Positions 33,997 through 43,503 are shown, numbered from the stretch's first letter. The stretch is 64,000 nucleotides of DNA from Niastella soli (GCF_017742245.1 NZ_JAGHKO010000001.1:186001-250000), one strand, 5' to 3'. Program-made: numbers and translations. Notes: generated from the sequence alone by a model not told the origin.

Positions 33997-35697
33997 TTAT
34001 TGATAGCCCTGATTTTGGGCAAATTCGCTCTTATTAGTAACCGCATCTATCTGTGATTGCGGAATAGGCCGCACCGTATGATAGCCCTTTATGTATTGGG
34101 CGGCATCGGGGTTTAGTCTGGTAACCCGGTCGATTAATTTATTTGTCCGTTTCAGGTCGAACCAGCGCAGTTGTTCGCCGCACAGCTCCCGGGCCCGCTC
34201 ATCGAGGATGAAATCGAGGGTAACCTGGGCCGGCGTGATCTGCATGGCGGCTTCATGGCCTGGAATGGCTGCCCGGGTACGCAGGGTGTTCAGCAAACCG
34301 GCAGCCACATCGGGCTTGCCAAGGTTGAAATTGGCCTCTGCGGCAATCAGGTACATTTCGGCCAGCCTGATCACAAAGACATCACGGGCGCTTTGGGCCT
34401 CGTTGAATGAACCACGGGTTGGGTCCAGGAACTTCTTCAGCGAGATATAAAACTTTCTGTTTGTTGGAACGCCAGCAGCATTATACACCCGGGAAATATC
34501 ATAAGTAGTATAGTGTTTGCCATTCATTGAAGCGGCCGTAAGCGTGCTCTTTGAAGTGTAGCAAACGGTATCGCCCAGCTTGAAATCGAAAGTATCTTTT
34601 GTGTTGAAAGAGTTTCCGGCCGTACGGGCTTCCTTATTACATAACCATGCAACCTGAAAAGAAGCCAGGTACCGGGAATCGTCCGTTTCATTGAACAGGT
34701 CCAACAAGGTTTTGGTGGGCATATACCGGTTAAAGGGACGGCCATTGGGAATATCACGCACCAACAGGCTGGTATTTACCTGGTCGTACACCTGGGTGAA
34801 TAACATATGGCCGTTGTTGCTTCCACGGCTATGGCCACTTGGATAGGCTGATGAGGAGAGGTCGTTATTGGCCAGGTTGGTTGAATAGTCAATGGACCAG
34901 ATCACTTCCTTGTTCTTCAAATTGCTCATGCTCCACAGATCGGCGAATTTGGGCAACAACATATAATCAGGATTCTTAATCAATTCATTCGCCATGGCAG
35001 CCGCCTCTGTATTCATGCCACGGGTTAAGTACATCCGGGCTAAAAATGCTTTGGCCACGGGAATAGTAACCGTAGGCCGGCCATAGTCAGTGGTGGTAGC
35101 CGGTAAATTCTTTACGGCATAATTCAGGTCTTCAAATATCTGGGTGTAGAATGTCTCAACCGGTGTTTTGTTGGCGGTTGATTCAATTACCCCGGGCGCC
35201 GTAGCCTCGGTAGTAAAGTGTACACCACCCCAGGTCTCTACAATATGCCAGTAGTAGAAAGCACGCATAAAGCGCAACTCTGCTTCGCGTTGTAATTTTT
35301 GTTTAGCGGTATAATCCGGGATCTCGCCAATTTTGGAAATACCGGTATTACATAAATAGATGGCTGCATAAAAGTTGTCCCATTCCAGGGTCAATGCCGC
35401 GGTGTTACTGCCCTGCAGGTTATCGTACCGGGATAATTGAGGGAACACATCGCCTGTACCATTCGTCCAGATGTCGGTACCCATTTCTGATAAACTATAT
35501 CCTTCTTCTTTTCCATACCAGAAACGGGTATAGGTATAAGCTGCATTTACCAGGGTCTCAAAACCTTTGGCAGTTGTATAAGTAGCATCGGGTGTTAAGC
35601 CGGTGGGGTTATATTCTGATAGCTTTTTATCGCATGCCGTAAAAATCAGCGATCCCGTCAGCACAAAACCCATGACTTTATTTATACTGTTTTTCAT
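33997..35697 (-). CDS. SusD/RagB-family glycan-binding lipoprotein (system 1)
   Basis: A 566-residue surface lipoprotein. The lipobox is LIFTAC with Cys22. The TPR-type fold is shown by LQREAELRFMRAFYYWHIVETWGGV near residues 130-155 and by the C-terminal family signature FILDERARELCGEQLRWFDL. It binds glycan at the cell surface and forms a complex with the SusC receptor encoded 27 nt upstream. Given the surrounding enzymes, its ligand is probably a pectin fragment, which is inference. Confidence 0.93.
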   Translation of the reverse strand: MKNSINKVMGFVLTGSLIFTACDKKLSEYNPTGLTPDATYTTAKGFETLVNAAYTYTRFWYGKEEGYSLSEMGTDIWTNGTGDVFPQLSRYDNLQGSNTAALTLEWDNFYAAIYLCNTGISKIGEIPDYTAKQKLQREAELRFMRAFYYWHIVETWGGVHFTTEATAPGVIESTANKTPVETFYTQIFEDLNYAVKNLPATTTDYGRPTVTIPVAKAFLARMYLTRGMNTEAAAMANELIKNPDYMLLPKFADLWSMSNLKNKEVIWSIDYSTNLANNDLSSSAYPSGHSRGSNNGHMLFTQVYDQVNTSLLVRDIPNGRPFNRYMPTKTLLDLFNETDDSRYLASFQVAWLCNKEARTAGNSFNTKDTFDFKLGDTVCYTSKSTLTAASMNGKHYTTYDISRVYNAAGVPTNRKFYISLKKFLDPTRGSFNEAQSARDVFVIRLAEMYLIAAEANFNLGKPDVAAGLLNTLRTRAAIPGHEAAMQITPAQVTLDFILDERARELCGEQLRWFDLKRTNKLIDRVTRLNPDAAQYIKGYHTVRPIPQSQIDAVTNKSEFAQNQGYQ

Positions 35698-35724
35698 TTT
35701 AATTATATCTAGAATGAATAAAGT

Positions 35725-38700
35725 TTAGAATTCAATATTTAAGCCGGTAACCAACAGCTTGGTCAATGGCCGTTCAAACGAACCTTCGCCTTCCGGATCG
35801 TAATCCTTTTGTTTGGCAAACGTGAAGTAGTTTTTGGCGCTTACATACCAGCGTAAATTGTTGACATGGAATTTCTGACTTACTGTTTTTGGAAGCGTGT
35901 ACCCCAGGGTTATGTTCCTGATCTTTACAAAAGAGCCATCCTTGTAGCCAAGAGTTGTAGCAAACGGCAGGGAAGCTCTTGAGATATTTGCGTTCGGACG
36001 AGGATAATCGTTCGATGGGTTTTCGGGTGTCCAGTAATTAACATTGGCGCCATTTTCAATGGCGTTAGGCTCAAACTTGTTGGCATAATCCGATACAAAG
36101 GTTTGACCTATCCGGGCGAATACATATACATTCAGGTCAAAGTTTTTGTAACTGACATCATTGCTAAAACCGAGCGTATAGTTAGGAACGGCTGAACCTA
36201 CTACGGTTCTATCATAGGTGGCATCGAGTTTACCATCGGGCGAACCTTTATCACCACTCAGGTCAGCTACACGAATGTCGCCGGGTTTATAACCAAAACT
36301 TCTGGCCAGTGCAGAATCTTCTGTTTGCCAGATGCCTTCTTTTTTATAGTCATAGAACGATCTTACCGGGGAACCGATGAACAGACCGCCAGCCACATCA
36401 TTCTTGCCATTCAGCAGGTCAGTAATGCGTTCTTTATTACGGGTATAAGTAATAGCGCTTGACCAGGTAAGGTCTTTGTTTTGCACATTCACGGTGCGCA
36501 GTGAAACTTCTACCCCATTGTTACGGGTTTTACCCACATTCTCTACTACCCTGGTATGGCCCGATGTACTTGGCAGTGGGCGCAGCAACAACAGGTCTCG
36601 GGTTTTTGAATCGTAATAATCTACACTGGCGGTGATCCGGTTCTTGAACAACCCGAAATCTAATCCGATGTTCTGTGTACCGGTCAGTTCCCATTTCAAG
36701 TTACGGTTACCATTTTGCGGGTCAAACCCATAGGCCAGCATACTGATATCATTGAATGAATAGGGTATGAGTATTAAACCTGTGGTGGTTGAATAGGGTT
36801 TAACAGCTGCATTACCTGCTATGCCATAACTGGCGCGCAACTTCAGATCGCTGAACAAACCCTGCTCCTGCATAAAATTTTCATCGATTATGCGCCAGGC
36901 CACTGCCGCAGAAGGGAAGAACGACCAACGGTTCTCTTTCAATAACACAGAGGAACCATCGGCACGGCCCGTTAACGTTAACAGGTATTTTCCTTTGAAA
37001 CCATAGTTCACCCTGAAGGCGCCTGATACGAGGTTGTTACCAATGTAATTACTCCAAATACCCAGGTTCAATGGGTTATTCAACAAAGCATGCCAGCCCT
37101 GGCCCGGGATAAGCTGCCCTGTTCCCTGCGCATAAGAGCTATCCACTTTGCTTGAAATATAACTTGTAACAGCTGTGACATCCAGGGTATGATCACCGAA
37201 TTTCTTATTCCAGGAAATAATATTTTCCCAAATAAGATCGGCCTGCGTGGCATTGGTAACTTTTGCAAACGACCCGGTTGAATTAAAACGGGTAATGGTA
37301 TTTTCGCCCATGAACAAACCATTGCGGGAACTACCGGTGGTGATGCCCAGGTTTGAACGCAAGGTAAGGTTGCTGAATGGTTTCCATTCTGCATAAGCAG
37401 AAGACAAAAGCCGCGTAGTGTTGAATTCATTGATATACGCTCCTGGTTGTTCTTCCAGCAACGGATTTACCTGGTTGGCGTTACCCGGCAGTCTGATCAA
37501 TGAACCATCTGCCGCATATGGAACATAGTAAGGTATTACCTTGTTGGCTACGGTCAATACGTTATCGGTACGTCTGTTCTCATCATAATAAGTTAACTGG
37601 CTTTGCAATCCTACTTTAAACGTTCCAATAACCGTTTGATCGACGTTGAGGCGTAAGGTATAACGACCTGAGAAATCATTGTTCAGTAATCCTTTTTCTT
37701 TAAAATAATCGAATGAGAAGAACACTTTTGTTTTATCACTGCCGGCAGCTACGTTCACTCCATAATCCTGCTGGGAGCCATCTTTTAATAAAAGGCCTGG
37801 CCAGTAGGTTGAAGTTCCGTCTGTTGCAGCTGTCAGATCTGCCTTAAACAGGCCGGCATCATCTGCCGAAGATTTCCAGGTACCGGCTGTGCGGGCACCC
37901 TGACGTTTTAATTCGGCAAACTGCGGACCGTTCATGGGAACAGGATAACCTGTTTCTTTATTCACTCCATAATAAGCATTGGCGCCCACTCTTACTTTTC
38001 CACTGGCGCCTCTTTTGGTGGTAATTATGATCACACCATTGGCGCCGCGTGAACCATAGATAGCTGTGGAAGAAGCATCTTTCAATACTTCCATCGACTG
38101 AATATCGTTGGGGTTAATATCCTGAAAGTTCGCATATTGGATCCCATCTACAATAAACAGGGGTGTATTTTGCGCGAGGATCGACCGGTTACCCCGTACA
38201 GTTACATTCACGTTTGAACCGGCACCGCCGCTGGTGCGGGTAATATCTACCCCCGCCACTTTACCCTGCACACTTTCCATTACGTTACCTGCGGGTACTT
38301 TTTTTACTTCATCGCCTTTAAGCGATACTACCGCACCGGTAAGGTCTCTTTTCTTTACCGTACCATAACCGATCACCACGATGTTCTCCAGGCTTGAAGC
38401 GGCAGAAACCAGCGACAGGCTGATCTGCGTTTTGTCGCCTACTTTCATTTCCTGTGATTCATAACCTACATAGGAAAATACCAGTACATCATTGTCATCG
38501 GCAGTAAGGGTGAACACCCCCTGCTCATTGGTGGTGGTGGCTTTTGTTGATCCTTTTATAGTTACGGTTACGCCTGAGAGCGGCGCGCCGTTTGGGTCAG
38601 TGATCTTTCCCGTTATCTTTTTCTCAGCGGTCTGACTCGTGGCATTCTCATTGATCACAATGAGGCCATTGGCCATGAACCGGTAAGTAAGTATGGTTTG

Positions 38701-38997
38701 GGAAAACAAATTGTCGAGCGCCTGACGAATATCGACATTCTCCAGGTTGATGGTCACTTTTTGTCTGATGGCCGACAATTGATTATTGTACAGGAACCGA
38801 TAGTTGGATTGCTTCTCGATATTTACGAGGATACCGGCTATTTCAGCATTTTTATACCGGAGGTTCAGTTTATCCTGACCAAATCCCCGGGCCGACACCT
38901 GCAGCACACCAACAAGTAATAAGAAAGTAGTTATTTTCATAACAAGCAGCGCATTGGAAAGCAACGGGCTTTTTATGCCCGTTCTAAAACTTTTCAT
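35725..38997 (-). CDS. SusC/RagA-family TonB-dependent receptor with STN domain (system 1)
   Basis: A 1090-residue outer-membrane importer. After a signal sequence (core ITTFLLLVGVLQVSAR) there is an STN domain at about 50-118 (LVNIEKQSNYRFLYNN), a carboxypeptidase-D-like domain at about 128-205 (ITDPNGAPLSGVTVTIKGST), the plug (VVIGYGTVKKRDLTGAVVSL; AIYGSRGANGVIIITTKRG) and a beta-barrel ending in GLNIEF. The STN domain signals to the anti-sigma factor encoded upstream, so substrate binding should switch on this system. It forms a complex with the next gene's SusD. An internal start at residue 20 is possible. Confidence 0.95.
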   Translation of the reverse strand: MKSFRTGIKSPLLSNALLVMKITTFLLLVGVLQVSARGFGQDKLNLRYKNAEIAGILVNIEKQSNYRFLYNNQLSAIRQKVTINLENVDIRQALDNLFSQTILTYRFMANGLIVINENATSQTAEKKITGKITDPNGAPLSGVTVTIKGSTKATTTNEQGVFTLTADDNDVLVFSYVGYESQEMKVGDKTQISLSLVSAASSLENIVVIGYGTVKKRDLTGAVVSLKGDEVKKVPAGNVMESVQGKVAGVDITRTSGGAGSNVNVTVRGNRSILAQNTPLFIVDGIQYANFQDINPNDIQSMEVLKDASSTAIYGSRGANGVIIITTKRGASGKVRVGANAYYGVNKETGYPVPMNGPQFAELKRQGARTAGTWKSSADDAGLFKADLTAATDGTSTYWPGLLLKDGSQQDYGVNVAAGSDKTKVFFSFDYFKEKGLLNNDFSGRYTLRLNVDQTVIGTFKVGLQSQLTYYDENRRTDNVLTVANKVIPYYVPYAADGSLIRLPGNANQVNPLLEEQPGAYINEFNTTRLLSSAYAEWKPFSNLTLRSNLGITTGSSRNGLFMGENTITRFNSTGSFAKVTNATQADLIWENIISWNKKFGDHTLDVTAVTSYISSKVDSSYAQGTGQLIPGQGWHALLNNPLNLGIWSNYIGNNLVSGAFRVNYGFKGKYLLTLTGRADGSSVLLKENRWSFFPSAAVAWRIIDENFMQEQGLFSDLKLRASYGIAGNAAVKPYSTTTGLILIPYSFNDISMLAYGFDPQNGNRNLKWELTGTQNIGLDFGLFKNRITASVDYYDSKTRDLLLLRPLPSTSGHTRVVENVGKTRNNGVEVSLRTVNVQNKDLTWSSAITYTRNKERITDLLNGKNDVAGGLFIGSPVRSFYDYKKEGIWQTEDSALARSFGYKPGDIRVADLSGDKGSPDGKLDATYDRTVVGSAVPNYTLGFSNDVSYKNFDLNVYVFARIGQTFVSDYANKFEPNAIENGANVNYWTPENPSNDYPRPNANISRASLPFATTLGYKDGSFVKIRNITLGYTLPKTVSQKFHVNNLRWYVSAKNYFTFAKQKDYDPEGEGSFERPLTKLLVTGLNIEF

Positions 38998-39035
38998 ACA
39001 TTAGTATTATTATGGGTTAAAAAATCACTTCCCCT

Positions 39036-39051
39036 CCCGCCTGCCAGCGGG
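39036..39051. other. short GC-rich hairpin in the susC1 leader
   Basis: CCCGC-CTGCCA-GCGGG, 39 nt before the susC1 start codon. It may mask or pace translation of the leader. Confidence 0.4.
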
Positions 39052-39088
39052 TTGTGGAGAAAACACATCAGAACTAACCTGTAATGCG

Positions 39089-39120
39089 CGGAGAATGCTG
39101 CCAACATTCTCCGTTTTTTT
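39089..39120 (+). terminator. plus-strand terminator opposite the fecR-susC1 gap
   Basis: Stem CGGAGAATG/CATTCTCCG with a 7-nt loop (39089-39113), then seven T residues on the plus strand. All genes here are on the minus strand, and on that strand no T run follows. It therefore looks like the end of a transcript running antisense to the start of susC1. Confidence 0.7.
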
Positions 39121-39140
39121 GGTTACGTTGAATCCATATT

Positions 39141-40244
39141 TTATTTCGTCGATTTTATAAATACCTCATTGTTAACTATCCTAACGTTGAAGGGGACCGC
39201 CTCTTTTAATGCGGTAAAAGCCTGCTCAACTGTTTCATTTTGAAGGGACCCATTGAACACCAACTGACGGGCGGCGGGGTCTTCAAAATATACTTTGATA
39301 TTGTACCATCTTTCCAGCTTCTGGGCCAGTTGCTCGAAATTATCGCCACGAAATTCGAGCCGGTTGTAAACCCAGGCGGTCTCTATATGTTCACTTTCTT
39401 TTATGGTACTGTCGATATGAATTATTTGTTTGATAGCAGACTGATTAGTAGCAATGGCTGGTTCATTGGTATTTCCCCCATCGGTACTGCTGGTGGGTAA
39501 AACAATTTTTTCATTGGGATGCAGGAACACTGGTTCTCCCTTTGTATCGCCCTTGCGGGTTATTTTCACCAGGCCTCTGATAAGGGTGGTCTCAATGGTT
39601 CTTTCTTCCGGATACGATTTAACGTTAAAAGCCGTACCCAACACCCTGATGTCAATAGTACCGGCATGCACAATGAATGGTTTTTTCTGATGGGTGGCAG
39701 GTGAGATCACCGATACCACATCAAAATAAGCTTCCCCTTCGAGGGTTATTTCCCGTTCGGGCCCATTAAAATTGGCATATACAATCCGGGAGCCAGCGTT
39801 TAACCACACGGTAGAACCATCGGGTAAAATGGTGCGGGTTTTACTGCCTTTGGGCGCTACCACTTCATTAGCCGCGAGGGCCTGTCGTTTATTATTCCAG
39901 GTAACAAGCAACCAGGCGCTTGCGGCCAGTACCAGGATGGCAGCCACGGCCCAATACAACCGGCGTTGTTTTTTAATCCGGATTACCGGGGTTGTAGTTT
40001 CTCCCACTGCGGTCTCCGCTTCGGCCAGTAGTAATATGCGATTGAGTTTGTCGCTGGTGACGGGTTCTTCGCTTGCAGGCGCATTTACAGACCATAGCTG
40101 GTGCAGCATGTCGTACTGCTGCATCAGTTCAGGGTACTGTTGTATCAGGTCGTTCAGTTCTTCCTTATCCTGTTCTGTGGCATCTCCGCTCAAATTGCGA
40201 GACAATAAAAACCAAATTCTTTCGGGTGTTTCCATTTGCGCCAT
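39141..40244 (-). CDS. FecR-family anti-sigma factor
   Basis: A 367-residue inner-membrane protein. A cytoplasmic N-terminal part (ATEQDKEELNDLIQQYPEL) binds the sigma factor; one membrane helix lies at about 96-116 (LYWAVAAILVLAASAWLLVTW). The periplasmic FecR domain follows (EVVAPKGSKTRTILPDGSTV; ITLEGEAYFDV; IRVLGTAFNVKSY) and then a DUF4974-like end (FNGSLQNETVEQAFTALKEA). It receives the signal from the STN domain of SusC1 and releases the ECF sigma encoded upstream. The 587-nt gap before it separates it from the sigma gene. Confidence 0.94.
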   Translation of the reverse strand: MAQMETPERIWFLLSRNLSGDATEQDKEELNDLIQQYPELMQQYDMLHQLWSVNAPASEEPVTSDKLNRILLLAEAETAVGETTTPVIRIKKQRRLYWAVAAILVLAASAWLLVTWNNKRQALAANEVVAPKGSKTRTILPDGSTVWLNAGSRIVYANFNGPEREITLEGEAYFDVVSVISPATHQKKPFIVHAGTIDIRVLGTAFNVKSYPEERTIETTLIRGLVKITRKGDTKGEPVFLHPNEKIVLPTSSTDGGNTNEPAIATNQSAIKQIIHIDSTIKESEHIETAWVYNRLEFRGDNFEQLAQKLERWYNIKVYFEDPAARQLVFNGSLQNETVEQAFTALKEAVPFNVRIVNNEVFIKSTK

Positions 40245-40831
40245 TGTTATATAGAAGGACAGGCATTTTTGGAAACACCATTAAGGGATTTTGAACTTTT
40301 TTTTGAGGGGAGCAAGGGGATAGGGTTACCGCGTTGACAGAGAATGCAAGTTCTTGAGTTTGTAGGTTATTGAGTTCTTAGGTTGAGACGCTCGATTATC
40401 CTGGTCAGATCCTCGCCAGATATACTACAACAAGCCATTTCCCCGGTCAGAATCCCATAGGAATGCCATCCGAATCCCATCCGAATGCCATAGGCTATGG
40501 GATTCGGATGGCATTCTGGTAGCATTTCGGTGGGTTATTTAATATATAAATACCCTATTTTCCTGGGATCTGCACTAAATCTGACAAGGATCTTGTTCGG
40601 CTTTTGTTTTGCTTTTCCTAAAGAAAACCGGGTGTTTCCCCTAGAGAGATCCGAAGAAATCCCGAAAAAAAATGAGTTAGAGTGCTATTAAACAACTGCT
40701 CTTCAATTAATTATAGTCACCAGAAGAAAATCGGCTATCCTAATCCGTTGCTAATCAGCTTATACCATAACTTCCTCACTCCCATTCCGAATCCATTCAG
40801 GGAGATCTAAATTAGAAATACCATTCACAAC
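40245..40831. other. gene-free gap between sigma factor and anti-sigma genes
   Basis: Unusually long for a sigma/FecR pair. No supported ORF. It contains the 11-bp array and 20-bp hairpin (40450-40516) and a loose run of GTTCTTGAG/TTGAGTT-type words near 40343-40386. I found no TAnnTTTG box for fecR. Confidence 0.6.
40450..40516. repeat. 11-bp word array folding into a 20-bp perfect hairpin
   Basis: Four 11-bp units GAATCCCATAG, GAATGCCATCC, GAATCCCATCC, GAATGCCATAG (40450-40493) are followed by the same words in inverted orientation. Arms 40461-40480 and 40497-40516 are perfectly complementary over 20 bp with a 16-nt loop. Variation is limited to position 5 (C or G) and positions 10-11 (AG or CC). 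Confidence 0.85.
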
Positions 40832-41419
40832 CTAACGCTCAGCCTGTTTTGGTATATTGAACTCTTTCGTAGCCCTATTGACCTGCAATTCTGTACATAT
40901 TTTCTTAATCGCAATGGCCATTTGTACGTCAACTGTATTGAGTGAAATATTGAGGATCTCGGCTACTTCGCGGTGTTTGAGGCCGTCTTCGCGCACCAGT
41001 TTGAAGATCATTTTACAACGGGGAGGTAAATTTTCTACTGCCTGATGCATGCGTTTCATCATTTCAGCAGTGATCAGCAAATTATAAGGATCGGTGGCTA
41101 TTTGACCGGTTTCAATATCCAGGTCATCGAAGGGCGCCCTGATGAGTTCGGACGCTTTTTGAGAAATGGCATTCAATGCCCTGTTCTTTACCGCTACATA
41201 TAAATATACTGTGAGATTTTCTACTTCGTTTATCCGATGACGATTGCTCCATAATTTCACAAACACATCCTCCACAATTTCTTCAGCCAGCTCAGGCGAG
41301 CGGGTGATCACCCGGGCAAAGTGATGCAACCGTTTACTGAATAATTTGTATAACTCTGCCAGGCATTGTTCGTTTCCGGCATGTATACCTTGTTGAATAT
41401 GTGGCAGGACAATGGTCAT
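40832..41419 (-). CDS. ECF RNA polymerase sigma factor
   Basis: A 195-residue sigma-70 family protein with region 2 (ELYKLFSKRLHHFARVITRS; AEEIVEDVFVKLWSNRH near residues 45-61) and region 4 (PPRCKMIFKLVREDGLKHRE; VAEILNISLNTVDVQMAIA near 150-172). It belongs to the Bacteroidota type paired with FecR anti-sigma factors and should direct transcription of susC1-susD1 when its ligand is present. It is separated from fecR by a long repeat-bearing gap. It has no signal peptide and is cytoplasmic. Confidence 0.93.
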   Translation of the reverse strand: MTIVLPHIQQGIHAGNEQCLAELYKLFSKRLHHFARVITRSPELAEEIVEDVFVKLWSNRHRINEVENLTVYLYVAVKNRALNAISQKASELIRAPFDDLDIETGQIATDPYNLLITAEMMKRMHQAVENLPPRCKMIFKLVREDGLKHREVAEILNISLNTVDVQMAIAIKKICTELQVNRATKEFNIPKQAER

Positions 41420-41482
41420 ACTTTTTCAATAAGCAATCAATCGGGGTTAAATGTAGGCATTTTTTACATATAATGAAAGAGC

Positions 41483-41559
41483 AGGTGGGTCACTCTTTCA
41501 GAGTGGCTCACCTTTTATTTTGATGCAAAGGTGAGCCGCCCTTTAAGGGCGACCCACCT
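41483..41559. repeat. nested inverted repeat between GH43 and the sigma gene
   Basis: Two 29-nt modules, each a hairpin: one with inner stem ACTCT/AGAGT and one with GCCCTT/AAGGGC. Their outer flanks are also complementary between modules (41483-41491 with 41551-41559; 41505-41514 with 41528-41537), so the DNA can form either two hairpins or one large four-way structure. It starts 18 nt past the GH43 stop and may end that transcript. Confidence 0.75.
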
Positions 41560-41576
41560 TACGTTTACATATTATA

Positions 41577-43181
41577 TTATTCGACTCTAAACCAATCTAT
41601 ATCTGCAAAACCAGCATCATTAGTAACGGTGGTTCGGGTGCAGAACAGTCCCACCTTGGCACCGATCCATCTGCCAGGCACAGCGGAAAACACCTCACCA
41701 GCAGCCATATACTGCTTTCCATCTTCACTATACGAGAAACTGCATTTGGCGCCTTTGCTTATTTGTACGCGTAAATAGGTAGTGGAGCCGGAAATTTTTC
41801 CAATCACCTTTTCCTGTTCAGGCTTGCCACCTTCAGCTTTGTTACATACCACATAGGAAAGATAAATGCCATCTTCCTTTTTGGTAAGCCCAACAAATGC
41901 ATAATCAGATCCCATCACTATCAAACCGGTCTTTTCTCCGGCGAGCCGGGGTTTAAAATCCAGCTTAACTGTTGCCGTAAATTCCGGGGCTGGAAATTTC
42001 TGCATCAGCACATTGGGCACAAACCACATGTTTTTGGCTGAATCGGGGACCATGCCGGAGAACAACCGCATGTAGCCATTACCGGGAAAAGCCCAAAAGG
42101 GTTTGGGGTTGGCCTGCCATTGCCATTGCAATCCTATTGTAGTGCTATTAAATTCGTCAGACTCCACCGGTGTTTGCACCGGGTAGGTTTTACCAACATT
42201 TGGTTTTTTATAGGTGGTCACCGGTTCTCCTTTTCCATCGCCATCTTTGTCAACCCCCATCACCGGCCAGTCATTTACCCATTTCATCGGTTGCAGGTGA
42301 ACGACACGTCCATATGCTTCCAGGTCCTGGAAGTGCAGGAACCAGTCTTCACCGGTTTGGGTTGTTACCCAGGCACCCTGGTGCGGGCCATTGATAGTTG
42401 TACTGCCCTGGTCCATCACCACTTTTCTTTCATAAGGGCCATATACGTTTTTTGATCGCAGTGCCAATTGCCATCCGGTTCCCACACCGCCGGCCGGTGC
42501 AAAGATGTAATAATAGCCATTGCGTTTATAAAACTTGGGACCTTCAAGCGTGGGGTCCTGATCGTGGCCATCAAAAACCATTACGCCGCCATCCAGCACT
42601 TTAGTACCGGTAGCGTCGAGCCGTTTTACCACCACTATACTTTTTATCCCGGCGCGGCTGCCTGCAAAGGCATGTACCAGGTATACTTTTCCGTCATTAT
42701 CCCACAGCGGACAGGGATCTATCAATCCTTTACCCGCTTCTACCATAATAGGTTCTGTCCAGGGACCATTGATGTTTTTTGACTTCACTACATAGATGCC
42801 GAAATCAGGATCGGGGTAATAAATGTAAAATTCACCATTGTGATAGCGGATGGCTGGTGCCCATACTCCATTGCCATGTTGGGTCTTTGAAAAATGATCA
42901 AAAGGTGGCTGGCGTTTTAATGCATGACCAATAAGGGTCCAGTTTACCAGGTCTTTTGAATGGAGAATAGGTAACCCTGGAACACCATCAAAACTGGAGG
43001 CGATCAAATAATAATCGTCGCCAACGCGGCATGCATCGGGATCTGAATAATCGGCATACAAAACCGGGTTCTTATAAGTCCCATTCTTATTATCCGCCAC
43101 CCATACTTTTGATACATAGGGCTGTTGAGCGAAGGTGTTCAAACTTAGGAGGGATAGTCCTAGTGTAATTAGTTTCTTCAT
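41577..43181 (-). CDS. GH43-family glycosidase with C-terminal beta-sandwich
   Basis: A 534-residue secreted enzyme (signal KKLITLGLSLLSLNTFAQ). The five-bladed propeller shows the GH43 acidic residues: DYSDPDACRVGDDYYL near residues 44-59, VWAPAIRYHNGEFYIYYPDP near 110-130, and LEGPKFYKRNGYYYIFAPAG near 213-232. From about 345 to the end is a beta-sandwich like the GH43 C-terminal domain (EFNSTTIGLQWQWQANP). Family members remove arabinose or xylose side chains, or cut arabinan or galactan; in this cluster pectin side chains are likely. Confidence 0.9.
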   Translation of the reverse strand: MKKLITLGLSLLSLNTFAQQPYVSKVWVADNKNGTYKNPVLYADYSDPDACRVGDDYYLIASSFDGVPGLPILHSKDLVNWTLIGHALKRQPPFDHFSKTQHGNGVWAPAIRYHNGEFYIYYPDPDFGIYVVKSKNINGPWTEPIMVEAGKGLIDPCPLWDNDGKVYLVHAFAGSRAGIKSIVVVKRLDATGTKVLDGGVMVFDGHDQDPTLEGPKFYKRNGYYYIFAPAGGVGTGWQLALRSKNVYGPYERKVVMDQGSTTINGPHQGAWVTTQTGEDWFLHFQDLEAYGRVVHLQPMKWVNDWPVMGVDKDGDGKGEPVTTYKKPNVGKTYPVQTPVESDEFNSTTIGLQWQWQANPKPFWAFPGNGYMRLFSGMVPDSAKNMWFVPNVLMQKFPAPEFTATVKLDFKPRLAGEKTGLIVMGSDYAFVGLTKKEDGIYLSYVVCNKAEGGKPEQEKVIGKISGSTTYLRVQISKGAKCSFSYSEDGKQYMAAGEVFSAVPGRWIGAKVGLFCTRTTVTNDAGFADIDWFRVE

Positions 43182-43217
43182 TTATATGGTGTTTCTTGAG
43201 TCTTCAATGTTGCAAAA

Positions 43218-43302
43218 GGCAATGGGCAGTAGGCAATGGTGAAAAGGCAGGCTGGCAAATGGCAGAAGCCAGTCGTGAAACGTCAAACGTGAAACGTGAA
43301 AT
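43218..43302. repeat. heptamer array, 12 units with one 1-nt slip
   Basis: Units such as GGCAATG, GGCAGTA, GTGAAAA, GGCAAAT, GGCAGAA, GTGAAAC, GTCAAAC run in 7-bp phase with one extra base at 43253. It shares GGCARTN and GTGAAAC units with the array at 53724. It lies upstream of GH43, in a 311-nt gap (43182-43492) that has no gene. Confidence 0.75.
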
Positions 43303-43454
43303 AGAAAACCCACGACGCGGCAATTGGTACATCCGTTTTCTCTCTCACAGTTGGCGGATCGACAGCTAATGCTCACTTCGTTCGCTCGCCAAGGCTAACT
43401 CGTCAACCCTCCTTCTTTGTGCCTCCTGTATTTCTTCCTCGTCAACTGATCAAC

Positions 43455-43503
43455 TTCCTACATCCTACCTCTTACTTCCTACCTCCTACCTCCTACTTCT
43501 TAC
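43455..43503. repeat. heptamer array NTCYTAC, 7 units
   Basis: TTCCTAC, ATCCTAC, CTCTTAC, TTCCTAC, CTCCTAC, CTCCTAC, TTCTTAC in perfect 7-bp phase. The last units overlap the stop codon and last codons of the CE8 gene (stop at 43493). Related words recur at 54790-54815. Confidence 0.8.

Noticed and set aside
40497-40691. Plus-strand frame of 64 codons in the sigma/fecR gap
   Set aside because: It begins within the hairpin repeat and shows no recognisable protein features or ribosome-binding context.
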